A DNA stretch of 64,000 bases from Rhodamnia argentea (lineage: Eukaryota; Streptophyta; Magnoliopsida; Myrtales; Myrtaceae), in NCBI RefSeq assembly GCF_020921035.1, contig NC_063154.1, forward strand, positions 5,766,001 through 5,830,000. The letters run 5' to 3'. A program made the translations under genes and the position numbers. Below are positions 48,119-60,295 of the stretch, piece by piece. Every line of letters begins with the position of its first letter. Position 1 is the first letter of the stretch. The notes under the pieces are model-generated. The model was not told the DNA's origin. It ran no database searches and saw only the letters and a list, made by a program, of their open reading frames with translations.

Positions 48119-50285
48119 TGTAATGACCCCAAAATTTCAGTCAGCTTATCCTAAGCTAAGTGCCACACTAAGTGTGGATAAATATCTGTAATGGATATTA
48201 GAAATTTATGACAAGACGACGGGGATTTATAATGCATTTAGATGAAGTCACATTGGATTAAATATACGAGAAATTGGGACCGGACAAGGACGAATGGTAG
48301 GACACCACATGATGTCACGTATGTGGTCGAGGGACCATGTGTCCACGTCAAAGGGACACGTGGTGGACCGGGTAAGGCGATGCCACGTGTCACGTGGCAG
48401 CCGACTTGGCAAGTCGGCCAAGAAGGTGGGACCCACAAGGGACGTGTATCGTTTCTTGATTGGTCGTTTTTCACTCTACTTCGCCTATAAATACCCTTTG
48501 ACGTTAGTCTATTTCGTCATTTTGTCGTCAAAAAACTCTTTTCCAAAACTCTCTCCACCGACCTCCCTCTGTTCGTGCGCCCTAGCTCTGTTGTCCATGC
48601 CTCGAAAGTCGTCGATTGTCGTTGAGATCGTTCGCCATCAAATCATTCAAGGTTCAAGCGGTTACCAGAGGCGAGTGAATTTCTAACTTTTAGAGTTTGT
48701 GTGGATTGGTATTAGAATCGTACGTCAATGATTTGAAATCCCGATTGCATTCTTGAAATCTCGCTTATTATGCATGATTATCGCAGTGAAATTCCAAAAG
48801 TACTATCGAAGATTGTGCCGATGATAGGAAGGTTGCATTGTATGTGTAGATCATAGCATTTCATTGTGAGATGAGAAATGATTTCGTCAAAGACAGATGC
48901 TTCTATCGACCACACCCTTTGGGTAAAGTGGTTGAGACAGAACTTACGTCGACGATACCCCATGGAGCCGGTATGGAATCGGGATGCCTCTGCTGCATGA
49001 TCCGAGATGCCTACGAAGTAGAGATGCCTCCGTTGTGTGATTCAAAGAAGGCCCCGCTGCATGATGCGGGATGCCTCTGGAGAAGAGATGCCTCCATTGT
49101 GTGATTCGGAGAGGACAGTCTCTTTATGAGTCGGCATAACATATATAAGAATTCGAAAGAATCTCATATATATTTTATCTCACACATGCATTAAAACTAT
49201 GCATTGTTGATGCTATGTTTTGACTTCAATGGGTACATTATATTGGGGTAGACGTTCATTCGCTGAACAATTGAGCTCAACCCTCATGGGATAACTATCT
49301 TTATGTTAGCTTAGCTAACGAGTGATGCCGGCAGCAAGGAGCAGCCCATGGATGTTGATGGTGAAGATAAAGCCGCTAAGGGTGCCGTTAGGCCGGGAGT
49401 AGTTATCATATCTATATGACCGTCCTAGGTAAAGAACTGGGTAACGATTTGTATACAAGTAAAACCAGATATTTTGTGCTGCAAGTGTTTGTTGTTTGCA
49501 GTGTGTTTTATCTAATTAGTGAAACCTATTAGGCATGCCCGCCATCTATTCGTTGATATGCACTTGTAATCTATATGACCGTCTTGATCATTTATGATCA
49601 AGTCATCCACATGTGTCATTTATACTCTATACAATAAGAGATTGAAAAGGATAAAGAAAGAGCGAGAGAGGTTAGCAAGCATTCCTAGCATGTGGCGAAT
49701 ACTGGGACGCCACAAAACTCTAATGCTTGTTCTTAGTCCGTTGGCTACGGACACCCGCCTAGAGGTCGTGGCCGAGTCCTCCCGAGACCGTCAAGGCCAA
49801 ACACAAGTTCACAGAGGCCGAGCCCATGTTCGTAATCCCCATGCTCGGGTCCCCAGAGCTCTGGCTTGTGTCCCCATGCCCGAGCCAAGTCCTTGGTGCC
49901 CCTACCTATGTCCCCACCCCCGGGACCAAGTCCCTCGAGACAGGCCTCGAGACCTCAACACCAATGCACGAGTCCTCGGCGCCCGGGCATGTGTCCATTG
50001 AGGCCAAACTCAAGATTCTGGATTCCCGCATCCGGTTCCAACGAGACCGAGCACAAGTCCATCAAGGTCGGGCTAGTAACCCTACCGCCTAGGACCATCA
50101 ACCCCGTGCGAGGGTTCATCGAGACCGAGCCCAAGACGCCGAGGCCCGGGTTTATCGACCACTCGCCTAGAACGGGTTCCCAATGCCCAAGCCCAAGTCC
50201 ATCGAGCCCGAACTTGGGACGCCGGTACCAGTGCCCGTGTCCCTAATTGATCATGCGCAAATCACTAGCGCCCAAATAGTGTATG
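48119..50285. mobile_element. LTR-retrotransposon fragment, left border clear, right border uncertain
   Basis: The left end TGTAATGACCCCAAAATTTC is a common start for long gypsy-type LTRs. Inside are a TATA-like cctataaatacc (48484-48495), degenerate gatgcctc repeats (about 48985-49110) and a GC-rich block with repeated cccgagccaagtcc / catcgagaccgagcccaag units (about 49740-50245). No gag, pol or primer site was found, and a matching TG...CA right end could not be identified. Confidence 0.45.
49740..50245. repeat. GC-rich degenerate repeat block
   Basis: Loosely repeated units built from cccgagcc, caagtcc(a/c)tcgag and gaccgagcccaag make all three + frames open. The apparent 88-135 aa Pro/Ser/Arg-rich proteins are composition effects rather than genes. 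Confidence 0.55.
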
Positions 50286-50440
50286 TCTAATTAGTAAAAT
50301 CAAATCAAATGTTTTTTTATCAAATGACAAAAAATGTTTTTCAATTCATTTTCAAGTTTCAGCCAAACATCGAATAATATAGTTAATTTTCAGGAAAATG
50401 ACTTTCCAAAAAATATTTTCCAAAACAAACGGAGCTTTAA
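50286..50440. repeat. Right half of a palindromic MITE-like repeat
   Basis: It contains gttaattttcaggaaaatga and aatattttccaaaacaaacg, inverted relative to 47918-48010. Other relatives are near 25385-25480 and 57740-57900. Confidence 0.4.
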
Positions 50441-52959
50441 TTAGATGAGAAATTGCATTTGTGTATAGCAACAACTAGCTGCTGCTCCATAGCTAATCGT
50501 CTCCCGTTAGAAATACCACGATGTTGATTGCGAAGTGGATACATGGATGGAAGAGCCATGAATTCTCACGTTCACCAAGAAAATTCTCGACCCTAATCTA
50601 GAGAACTTAAAAGGGCTTCTGATGGGAATGGTGGAGATTAGGTGAGGATTAAGGAGGGGGTTTGGTAATATCTGTCCCACCATAAGCCATCAAAACAAGA
50701 CGGCCAAATGAAAAAAAGGCCGATCTTGTGGGAACCCTAAACCAAAAAGCTTTATATGATGCAACATTACCATCAGAGAGCTTTTAAAAGTTACTAGAGA
50801 CAGTAACAAATACAGAGGAACCCACACGAACCCTAATTTTCAAAAGGCAAGAATATCAATTCTTGTCAATTGGTCTTTGATCAGCTCACTTTTGATCTTT
50901 GTTGACAATGATATGCTTTCAAAAAAATAAAATAAAATAAGAATAGAGATGATGGTGCTGCCCCCTCAAAGATAGAGTTAATTATATGCTTGAGCTCATG
51001 AATGCATAGTGGCATTAATTAAATGATGTGGAAAACTGAGTGCATGATATATTTAAGTAGTCCTTGAGACGTTCCATCAGTTCGGAAGAATGAATCCATG
51101 ATGTGCTTGAACGGGGTCCTAGCTATCCACTTTTTCCCTTAAATTTTGCATTTTGCACCGACTAACTTTAGTTGATGAACAGGGTTTAGATCAGACCAGA
51201 TTGACATAGAGAAGAGATTTGAGGAGAGGCAATGCTTACCGTCGCTGTCACTGGCGACTTAAAAGTTGATCAAATTTGGACAGACGAGACATTGTGGAGG
51301 GACTTTCCGCAAAGTCCCAATCCCTTCTTTCATGCAAAACAGTGCACTTGAAATCGACTCGTTTTTGAAGTTATCGAAGATTATCCATCAAAATCAAAGT
51401 CGATTTGGGGGGATTTTGACCCCTTAGTTTTATAATAGGTTTTAAAACGAATTCGAAAGAGAAGGGAACAAGATGGGCTAGGTGAACAGACGTTGCATTC
51501 AGATCTAATTGCCTATTCGACCATGAAAGAGAAAAGAACCGTCCTGTGCACTTTGTATGAAACCTTCGAATCGTTCTAGTTTACTCATGGATCTCCCCAG
51601 ATCTAAGGATGCATTTTGGTACATTTTTACACCATATAACATGATGCAAATCGATTGTCCCTGTTCTAGCGTATCCTCAGGCTCAAAGGGTATCTTTACA
51701 ATTATATACACACGGCACTTGATATCGGAGCATTATAGCGAGGCCCAAGTTCCGAAAGACATTGATGGGTTGATGGGGTTGGGGTGGGACTAGATAGATC
51801 ATTGTGCATCTTCTTTTTCATGAGCTCAACATCATGCCTGGACAGAGCGTCCTCCCAATCGATTACAAGGCGCCGTGTCTCTTTAGCCCTTTAGCTCTTT
51901 CTCTCAATCTTTCTTCGCTTTAAGGACAAAAGGAATGCAAGTGCAAAGCAAGAAAAAACGAAAGGAAGAAAAGAAAAACATGGCCCTTTTTGGGGCTTTA
52001 TGGTCTAGAGAAAGAGCTCTAAATTAGAGAGCGGTAACGATTAGTGTGTGGAAAACATGTCCGACCGCCTCATCACAGGATAAGACCGTGAAATTTTCAT
52101 TTCGAACTTTGTACTTTCAACGAAACGATGAGGCTCTAGGACTTCATTGATTTGTATCGATTCCTTCGTCTCATTTTATGATTGTGTTAATTTGTTAATT
52201 ACTTTATTCGCGTGTGAAGCGATCTACATGCATGGAAAAACCATAATTAATTGTACACTAAGACCAAAATGCACGCTTAAATGTATTAATAGATACAAAA
52301 GGTGATCATAAATCCAAAATATGATACTCGTTTTGGAGGGCATTGATCAATGTTAACCTAGTTGCAAGGAGCCAAGTAGGTATTTGCGGGTTTATTCGGA
52401 CGGAGAAAATACGTTTGCATTCTCCAGGTTTAGTCTTGACACATGATTTTGTTTTAGTTCATGAATTATATGATTAGTCGTGGCGCACCTAAAACATGTA
52501 CTCTCAATCTCTTATCGTCCAATATATATTAGTGAACCTTGAAAGGGATTAATCATTAATTAAGACCAACCAAATTTCTTCTTCTTTTGCCTTTTTTTTT
52601 TTTTTTGGGGGTGTAGCAAGGGCCAAGGAGTTCCTTGTACCTAGGGTACCCTCATTGACCGCTAGTCAATCTGATCAAAGAGTCTCTTTGACTCATTTTG
52701 GTGATCTTGGAGATGTGATGTGATGATCAATTAGTGCTTCCACGTTCAAAATTACATGGTCGTCGTCTACACCGACTGAGGAGTGAGTAATAATTGGAAG
52801 CTGCGTCAGCAAGCACACTGATGACAGCTGGGAAAAAAACAAGAATTTGTATGTAGCTCGAGTCTCTCAAGAATTTCAAACTCATGTTTGAACCGGCTAT
52901 ATATCTATATACGCCTTTTTAACACGCTTCGACCGCCAAAAGTCTGTTTCTTTAGAGAA
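50441..52959. other. Long gene-free interval
   Basis: No coding exon, RNA gene or clear element was recognised. The paired open frames at 51505-51793 (one on each strand) show no family signature I can name. A T-rich tract lies at about 52590-52606. Confidence 0.35.
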
Positions 52960-53555
52960 TTCGAGAAAAGTACGAAAGAAAAAATTAAATTTATTGCATT
53001 ATAATCAATTCAGTAATAAACATTTTAATTAGATCAATTTAATCCTAAATATTTTCTTATTAGTACCAATGCAATCAATTCGATCAATTTTGATCAAAAA
53101 TAGCCGATGTGGATGCAACTATTCTATATGGCACGATCTATGCTGACGTGAACATCCTGAAAAAGAAAATTGATTCTTTTTTCTTTTTTCCCCGTCATTT
53201 GCCACTGGTCAAGGACCGTCTCATTATTGCCCATGGCTGGCCAAAAAAAGGCCTTCGCGACCCTCTCTGGCCAAATGAAAAGAAATAAAAGTAATAACAA
53301 AAAAGAAAATAAAATAAATTATAAAATAATAAAAATATTATAAAAAAAAATCTAAGTTAGTGCTGATCGTGCCACATAAAGATGGTCGGCATCCATATCG
53401 GCGATTTCTAGCCGAAATTGGCCGGTTAACCGAATTGATACCAATGTAAAAATATTTTGAACTAAATTGGTCTATTTGAAAGGTTTATGACCGAATTGAT
53501 ACAAATACGATGGGTTTATGATTTTTTTTTGTACTTTTTCGATAATTTTTCCTGG
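52960..53555. repeat. MITE-like repeat, family R1, copy e
   Basis: The left arm shows gatcaatttaatcctaaata and ccgatgtggatgcaactat. The centre is T-rich then GC-rich (gtcatttgccactggtcaag). The right arm shows gccacataaagatggtcgg, actaaattggtctatttgaa and the terminal tttttcgataatttttcctg. Confidence 0.6.
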
Positions 53556-53886
53556 AGAAGTCACATGTCGCCGAACCTAAGGGGTGAGTTTGATAAATTC
53601 TTGCGATTATTTTTCAAAAAAATATCTACGTCAACTCGCTCCACAAAAGGATGGAAATGAGGGCCCTAAAAAAAATCACACAATCTCACTAAACAAACGA
53701 GAGAGAGAATTGGTTTTAAACTTAGTATGGTCGGGCATCTATATTCCGCGATGCAAATCAAGAAATTGAATTTCAATTCTTTGCGGAGCTGGAGTTGAAA
53801 TAGGGAAGATGCTCGTGATGAAAACATTAACACCTTCAAGCCAAATAACTTTTTTCAGTTATCCACTTTATGTCAAACATCTCTAC

Positions 53887-53918
<32 letters not shown>
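53887..53918. repeat. (CT)n microsatellite
   Basis: A run of about 15 CT units in gene-free DNA. Confidence 0.95.
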
Positions 53919-53921
<3 letters not shown>

Positions 53922-55800
53922 AGAAAGAAGGAAACAACTTTGGATAGGACAACTTTGTGTGTTGGACCCCCCTTTTCAATAGCATACGATGCAAAAAGCC
54001 TGCTTAATTTGATGCTTACTAAGTAACCACGATCGTCATTCTTTTGTCTTGTTGTTTGTGCATGTCCTCTTGCCTTACTAGTTACAAAATCTAGGTCCTC
54101 CTTTCGATTGCGAGCTGTCCCCTCCACAGTTCAAGACGTGTTTGACGCTCCCTAATGATTTCCATTTTGCTAAGATGAAGGAACTGAAATACAGTGGGGC
54201 CATGACAAGAGCCGAGCCAAGTCGAAAAGAGGAAGAAAAAGAGAGTTTGAATTTTCACCCTCACAAAGAAAGTTTGAACCTTGATGCGTAATGCATGGTA
54301 CAAAAAACCAATTCAGGACCTGATTCTCTAAGCTCCGCCCCATCTCCTTTCGATCATTGATTTTGTTCCAAAGTTTTGTGACAGTTCTACACTGTATTGG
54401 GGTGTGATTCATACTCCATATTGACAAGAAGACACGAGGGTCCAGTTCCGACGAAGGTCAAGGGAGGTGTGATGGGGTCCCAAGGGCAGCGCCCTCGGAT
54501 AGCTTGAGTTTGAACCCATAAATAGCTATTGTTATATAATATATTTCTTTTGTAATTGAGAATTGTAACTGAGAGGTGAGAGGTACTAATTATAGTGGAA
54601 TCTTCTGCTAGATATAGCCCTTATTTAATGGTATACCAAGATAAATCTTGTGTCTAGATTTCTCTTTCTTACATTTACTCTCTATTTCGTTGTAATTGTG
54701 CACTCTGATCCTAACACACTGGCCAATGTTGAAAGCTTGTGCTATACACGATATGATGAGTAAGATAGCGAACGTGTGAGGAGCAAAAACCACCAAAAAA
54801 AAAAAAAACTGGAGAGTGAGAAGTTAGGGATCCAAAAACTTGTTTACCAAAATATGATGTCTATGAATTTCTATTTTCCTTACACGATAAAGATTTCACA
54901 AGGCACGAGAAGGAGCTGTCTGACCCGAATTTACTGAATTCCGGAGGCACCACGTGACGTGCTTTTGCAAGCACTCTTACATCGGCTCGTGACATCGAAC
55001 ATATTCTCCGATCCAATGTGGAAAGAAAAGGAAAAAGGAACATATAGGACCCATTTTGTGGTACAACAATTTGGAACTTATGTGGTAATGTTGTATCGAA
55101 TGTTTGGTTTGCGCTGCTTGGGATTCTCACATGCCCTTTTGGTTCTCCTTTCTCAGATACTATTGAGTATAGTGGTGGATCGTGCAACTTTTTTTTTCAT
55201 TCTGTCCTATCTCTTTGCCTTACAAACTGAGAATCCTATGCTTCGTTTCACATGATTTCTTCTTCGCATTGTTTTGTTTTGGTCCACATACGTAGACTGA
55301 AAGGGCTGACATTACAATTAGACTTCCAAAAGCAAACTAATATACACAGAAAGACCATTATTTTCTCAAGTTCATAAGACTAGTAAATTAACATGGTTCG
55401 GTCTGATGTGAAAGTGACATATCAAATATGCGATCTCGCAAATTATTTGTCCCAAAAGAGTATTAGGATTTATGTAAGAGATGCCAAGTGATGTAAATCA
55501 CTCCTTTATAACTGTGGAACATGGCCATCTCATTAAATACCTAGTTACCTATCATTCAGTAAAATCGCACATCGGCCTCAATATCTATAGCATTGTCGAA
55601 AGAATATGTAGACTTCGTGCCGTTTATGCACCATTTATGCAAAGCACAATCACAACGAGAACCGAAGAGAGCGATGAGAAGTAACATTTACGATTCCATA
55701 TGTTTTGCTTTGATTTTTCTGATTCGAATGTGATATTGCAGCTGTTTTACAAGTCGTCAAGCTCAGCTATAAATTAGTTTCGCTAAAGTCGGACGTACTA
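53919..55800. other. Gene-poor stretch, with a possible short LTR
   Basis: No gene is seen. The part from about 54470 (tgatggggtcccaagggca) to 54716 (ctctgatcctaaca) has TG...CA ends and ttgtgtctagatttctctttc-type sequence as in short Copia LTRs, but there is no partner LTR or primer site. Confidence 0.3.
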
Positions 55801-56261
55801 AGGGTGAGCAAGTCGGACCGATCGGACCATGAACCGCCCGAACCGGACCGGACCAGTGGTCCGGTTCCCGGTTCCAAAGGGCAGTGGTCCGGTTCCCGGT
55901 TCTAGAGGTACAGGATTAGACCAAACTGTCCGAATCGGATCGGTTGATTTTAATTTATTTATTTATTTATTTTTGCATTTACATGGTCTCATGCGGTTGA
56001 AACTTGGACCACATATCTATTTTGCAGCTTCTATTGCCATGACTCCGCCCAATAATGTCGAATGCTATATGTTATTAGATTGTGCTTAAAAATTCTATCA
56101 TCTTATGCTTTTTTTTTAAAAAGGAATTTACTGTTTTAGAGTCATTTCTTCCTGGATAGTATTCCCTTGACTCCATTGGACCGCTCGGGAACCGGCACCA
56201 CCGGTCCGGTTCTCGATTCTTGAGAAGAACCGGATCGGAGCGGGAACCGCTCGCCCCTAAG
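55801..56261. mobile_element. hAT-like non-autonomous element
   Basis: It begins agggtgagcaagtcggacc and ends gggaaccgctcgcccctaa, an inverted pair of the same type as 8234-8919. Subterminal ccggttcccggttcc repeats are present and there is no transposase. The flanking 8-mers ACGTACTA and ATGTACAC match at five of eight positions, suggesting an old insertion. Confidence 0.65.
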
Positions 56262-56589
56262 ATGTACACAACTGCTAATGCTGTGAAAAAGAACCGGTTT
56301 TGCGAACTGTGATCTCATTTGTTCTCTTGAAAACCTTCTCTTTTTGCAAAGGAGAAGCTTCCAGGCAGGTGATGACTGCACCCCAGCTTCCTGAGAAACA
56401 GGGTTGTGCTCAAATGTCCTTATCTTCCTCTGAGCTGTGAATCTTCAGGGATCGTGAGTACTAACACAACGCCGTTTGACGATCCAATTCAGCAAGTAAA
56501 CCAAATTCTTGTAGATCCGAACCGCTATTCGCACATCGAAATGTCTTCCAATTTTTTTTTTTTCCTAAATATGGGTTGAATGAAAGATC

Positions 56590-57371
56590 AAATCGACAGG
56601 AAAAGTGTCAAAAAATTCATAAACCTATTGCATTAGTATCAATTCAATTCTAAACATTTCAATCGGACCAATTTGGCCATAAACCTTTTGCATTGGTACC
56701 TATTGAATTCATCCGGTCAATTTAGGCTGAAAATCACCGACATGAACGAGGACCATCCTACGTGGCGTTGCTAACGCCGACGTAGTTATTTTTTAATAAT
56801 CTTTTTTTTCATTCTTTTTTTTCTTTCACTTTAGCCAACGAAAGTCGCCGGCAACTATTGCCGACCACCGGGCAAGAGGGCTTGCTAGCCTTCGCCGGCC
56901 CTAGTGAGAGTTGTGGCCCTCGCCAGATTTGTGCGAGGGTCGACTCATCCGTGGTTGCGAAGGCCCCAGGTGAGGGCCTTCAAGGCTTTAATGGCCTTGC
57001 CGGCCGCAAGCGAGGCTACAAAGGCCCTCGCCTTGGGCCTTTGCAGCCTCCACCGCGACCCTCGCAGGCCAAAGTGAAAGAAGAAAATGAATGAAAAAAA
57101 AGAGAAAGAATAATTAGAAAAATATTTATAAAAAAAAATGAAAACATAGTTTTAAAAAAAATTATTAAAAATATCTACGTCAATGCTAGCTATGCCACGT
57201 AAAATAGCCAGCATCCACATCAGCGATTTCCTATTAAATGTGCCCGAATTGACCGAATTAGTAACAATACAAAAAGATTTATGACTAAATTGGTCCAGTT
57301 GAAAGGTTTAAGACTCAATTGGTATGATACCAGAGCTATCAGTTTAGGACGTTTTTAGTACTTTTTCCGCA
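56590..57371. repeat. MITE-like repeat, family R1, copy f (longest)
   Basis: The left arm has gtcaaaaaattcataaacct and ggtcaatttaggctgaaaat, then a T-rich tract. The GC-rich core is about 240 bp (56835-57075), with cgccggccctag and aaggccctcgccttgggcc. An A-rich tract and the right arm (gactaaattggtccagttg, tttagtactttttcc) follow. An open frame in the core (56858-57094) has no recognisable domain. Confidence 0.65.
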
Positions 57372-58494
57372 TAAACTTAGTGACTTTCCAGCTTGGTCTG
57401 CGATTCGGGACCATTCGTTCCTCCCGACCACGACGGACTGATTCCGTCAAATTAATTGGGTGATTCCTGAAGTTGTCGATGGAACCCCAAGTTCCACGGA
57501 ATGATTAGGAACATGTCGGAAGCTAGATTTTGTGCGCGCGTTTCGTTGTTACTTTAGCAGAACTTCAGGTATGATGAACAAGAAGCGGAAAACGATGTCT
57601 CGATTGCAAGAACTTCATCTCTTACTCAAGCAGCTCCAATCGCAGTCACAAAGGAAAGGGAATGTAAGAAACACATGAACTTCTCTATTTGGCACAATGT
57701 GTCATGAGAAAGAACCCATCTTTTATCATTAAATTTTCAGAAACAAACACACCCTTAATCCTTTTTTAAGAAAATGCTTTCCCTTATTTCAGGTCAGTGA
57801 ATTCATTTTCCTACTTTGAGCACGGAAGTCCGCAAAATCAATTCTCAGAAAATTCTTTCGCTCAAATAAACACATCCTAAATGCGACATTTTCCCAGTGC
57901 CGGATGATGGGAAAATGTTTTCACTAATCGGTGCCAATTTCATGATTAATGGAAAACAAGAATCTGCTTGTAGGAGGCAGAAAAGGCGAGCAAGTTAATT
58001 CTTCATGCACACAGCAGCCTTGGCCCATGTTAGGAATGGCTTTTAAACTTTTGACACAAGTTGGGGTGAACTAGGAGCATATCATACTCAAGTGATTGTT
58101 CATACTCAGATCTTGCTCAAACCCCACGATTAGTTCGATAAGACATGAAAATAAACGCATTTTTGTCTCTGACTTAAGTCGACAAGTTCCTCGAATCAAT
58201 GAGGGCAATTCATGGAAAGAATTCTCGACTTCTTCCCACTGTAATAACAGCAAAAGCCATGCCGGTGCAAATGACCGAGCAACACGAATGTTATAAGTGG
58301 ATTTATAAGAAGGGGGAAGAACAATTTGTGTCACATAAAAAGTAGCAACTTCACATGATCATCATCCGGATTAGACAATAAAAGAAAAAAAGAGTTAAAG
58401 AAGTTCCATTTTCTGCGTAATAATTATAGCCAAAAAATTTACATTACTTGGAATAAAACAAGAGAAAGGTCAATTTTATACGTCGAGTTAAACC
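57372..58494. other. 3' flank of the plastid-protein gene and a degenerate repeat
   Basis: No gene is seen. The part at about 57740-57900 (aacaaacacacccttaatcc ... ctcaaataaacacatcctaa) resembles the palindromic repeat family of 47918/50286. The 3' UTR of the minus-strand gene should lie at the right end. Confidence 0.35.
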
Positions 58495-59085
58495 TTAAAA
58501 GCCTTTAGGGCCCTTCTCCTTCAAGATGACGGGCTTATCGGCCATGGCCAAGCAGTACCTGGCGATCTCCCGGAACTTGGGCACGCTCCGGAGGTCGACC
58601 TTGGTCCCGTCTTTCAGCGTTATCACGATGTCGCCCCACTCGCCGATGAACCGCGGCACCACCTGGACGTCCTTGATCACCTCATACGAGAAGTCGCTCC
58701 GGTCCTGCCCCGTCAGCCCCGATACCACCGTCACCCGGAGGTTCGTGAACCGGTACCGGAGGTTGAACGCCCGCGACACCGCCGCCAGCGTCAGCGGCAG
58801 CCACAGCAGCGTGAACCCGAGGAGGAGGTTCGCCACCAGGTCGCCGTAGTGGGCCCCGCCGTCGAAGAAGATGGTCTCCTCCTTCGGCTTGGCTCCGGCT
58901 TGGGCGGCGGTTTGGGAGGAGGAGGAGGAGGAGGAGGACACAAGGAGTTTAGTTACTGGCCTGTTGGAGTTGGCTCTCGGTGACGTGAATGCGACGGGGA
59001 GGCTGTAGGCAGGGGGCTTGGTGGAGGATAGGTGGCGGCCGGCGGCCGAGGTGGTGGCGGAGTGTGGGAGTGGAGCGGTGGCCAT
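58495..59085 (-). CDS. Predicted plastid membrane protein with a bacterial-PH-like (bPH_2-type) domain
   Basis: One uninterrupted exon of 196 residues. Residues 1-65 are Ser/Ala/Thr-rich and almost free of acidic residues (MATAPLPHSATTSAAGRHLS ..., a run of eight Ser at 50-57), as in a chloroplast transit peptide. A hydrophobic helix at about 82-106 (DLVANLLLGFTLLWLPLTLA) follows. Next is a compact beta-rich region, RYRFTNLRVTVVSGLTGQDR ... EVIKDVQVV ... GEWGDIVITLKDGTKVDLRS, with the pattern of bPH_2 domains, and then a basic tail (ILKEKGPKGF). The GC-rich coding sequence contrasts with AT-rich flanks. The start is the first ATG and has a full-length leader. The exact role is unknown to me; plastid location and the membrane segment are predictions. 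Confidence 0.85.
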   Translation of the reverse strand: MATAPLPHSATTSAAGRHLSSTKPPAYSLPVAFTSPRANSNRPVTKLLVSSSSSSSSQTAAQAGAKPKEETIFFDGGAHYGDLVANLLLGFTLLWLPLTLAAVSRAFNLRYRFTNLRVTVVSGLTGQDRSDFSYEVIKDVQVVPRFIGEWGDIVITLKDGTKVDLRSVPKFREIARYCLAMADKPVILKEKGPKGF

Positions 59086-60051
59086 CGGATTATCCGAAGC
59101 GGGATTGGATCGAGTAAGAGAGAAAATGTGATGGTGGATAAGTGAAGTGAATTTTGAATTTTCTTGGAGGACTTTTTTTTGTGGTGAGGATTTATCTGTG
59201 TTTCTATTGGTCGGATGGCGGAAGTGTGGGACCAGAGATTGGGCTTTCCTTTAGCCGGTCTAGATCTCGCATCATCTCAGCTTCCAAATACACACATGGG
59301 CCGAGAAGGCGCAAGGATTAAGATTCTGGATTCGCTTTTGTGGGCCGCGACCAGGCCCATCTCTCGAGTCCAAATTTTTGGTGAGTCCAGTCCAGCAAAG
59401 AGGAGTTTGAAACTCGGGGGTATTGCATGGTTTGCTTCATTTAGTTTACACAAGCAAAATGAATGTTTTGAACGACAAGTTAACGGCCAGCCGAAATTGA
59501 GTCATCAAAAGTCTTAGAGAAGCTCTAGCTACTTAAAACTTGTTGCTTAATACGATATATAAGGACCGTTACTATAAACGGGACTACACCCTTAATAGTG
59601 AAATATCGATTGCTTGTTGAACCCTGTTCAACAATTATAAGAAATGGAACCATCCGTGGAGAGACACTTCGATTATAACATGAGCCTTGATTGGAGAATC
59701 CATACCACTTACTTGGACCAAAAGGTCTTCTAATATCAATAGGTTGATTGTTTCGCTCCTCCATCTTTCAAAATGAAAAAAGAGCTTTGAGAGCTGTTTT
59801 ATGGAATCCCAATTAAAAGGCGAGGTACTTCCTTAAGTAAAATTTAAGGCTAGATAAAATTTGAAAATTGAACTAAACATAGCCAGATTCTTTTATGCAA
59901 TAGGAGACCACGAAAGCAAAGATGATTTTCATTAGGAGGACGGCATGGCCTTGGAAACCACATCAGATATATCATTGCTTTCGATTCGACATTCGATGGC
60001 GAGACATATCTCCAAAAGATCAAAGCACGGTACATATTTCAAACTTCACCT
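59086..60051. other. Upstream region of the plastid-protein gene and gene-free DNA
   Basis: The promoter of the minus-strand gene should lie at about 59086-59250. A minus-strand open frame at 59525-59764 starting [16 protein letters not shown] looks unusually protein-like for this area, but I could not assign it and see no splice context. Confidence 0.35.
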
Positions 60052-60295
60052 AAAGGTGTGTTTTGTTGAGCATGAATTGTTTTTTCTGGACTTTCACGAG
60101 TTTAGTATGGTGAAAATAATCGGTCAATGAAAAATCATTTATGGCCAAAGAAAATATATGTGCCTAAAGTTAAAGAAAATGAATTTCCTAACCTAAGAGG
60201 GAAAATCATGTTCCTGAAAAATGACTCCTAGAAAAAAAAAAATCTTTATCGTGGAGTTATTACCCGAAGAAACACACCTAAGGTCAAAATAATTA
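60052..60295. repeat. Short MITE-like repeat with inverted ends
   Basis: The left end aaggtgtgttttgttgagca and the right end cgaagaaacacacctaagg are inverted relatives. The inside is AT-rich (gaaaaatcatttatgg, gggaaaatcatgttcc) with no coding capacity. Confidence 0.5.

Noticed and set aside
49594-50246. Pro/Ser/Arg-rich frames of 88-135 codons
   Set aside because: Three overlapping frames are open because of a GC-rich degenerate repeat; composition effect.
40738-53918. Open frames crossing CT/AG microsatellites
   Set aside because: Dinucleotide repeats give stop-free Leu-Ser or Arg-Glu runs; no protein evidence.
59525-59764. Minus-strand frame starting [16 protein letters not shown], considered as an organelle-derived insert
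   Set aside because: I could not match it to a plastid or mitochondrial gene I know, and it has no neighbours of organelle type. A search against organelle genomes would settle it.
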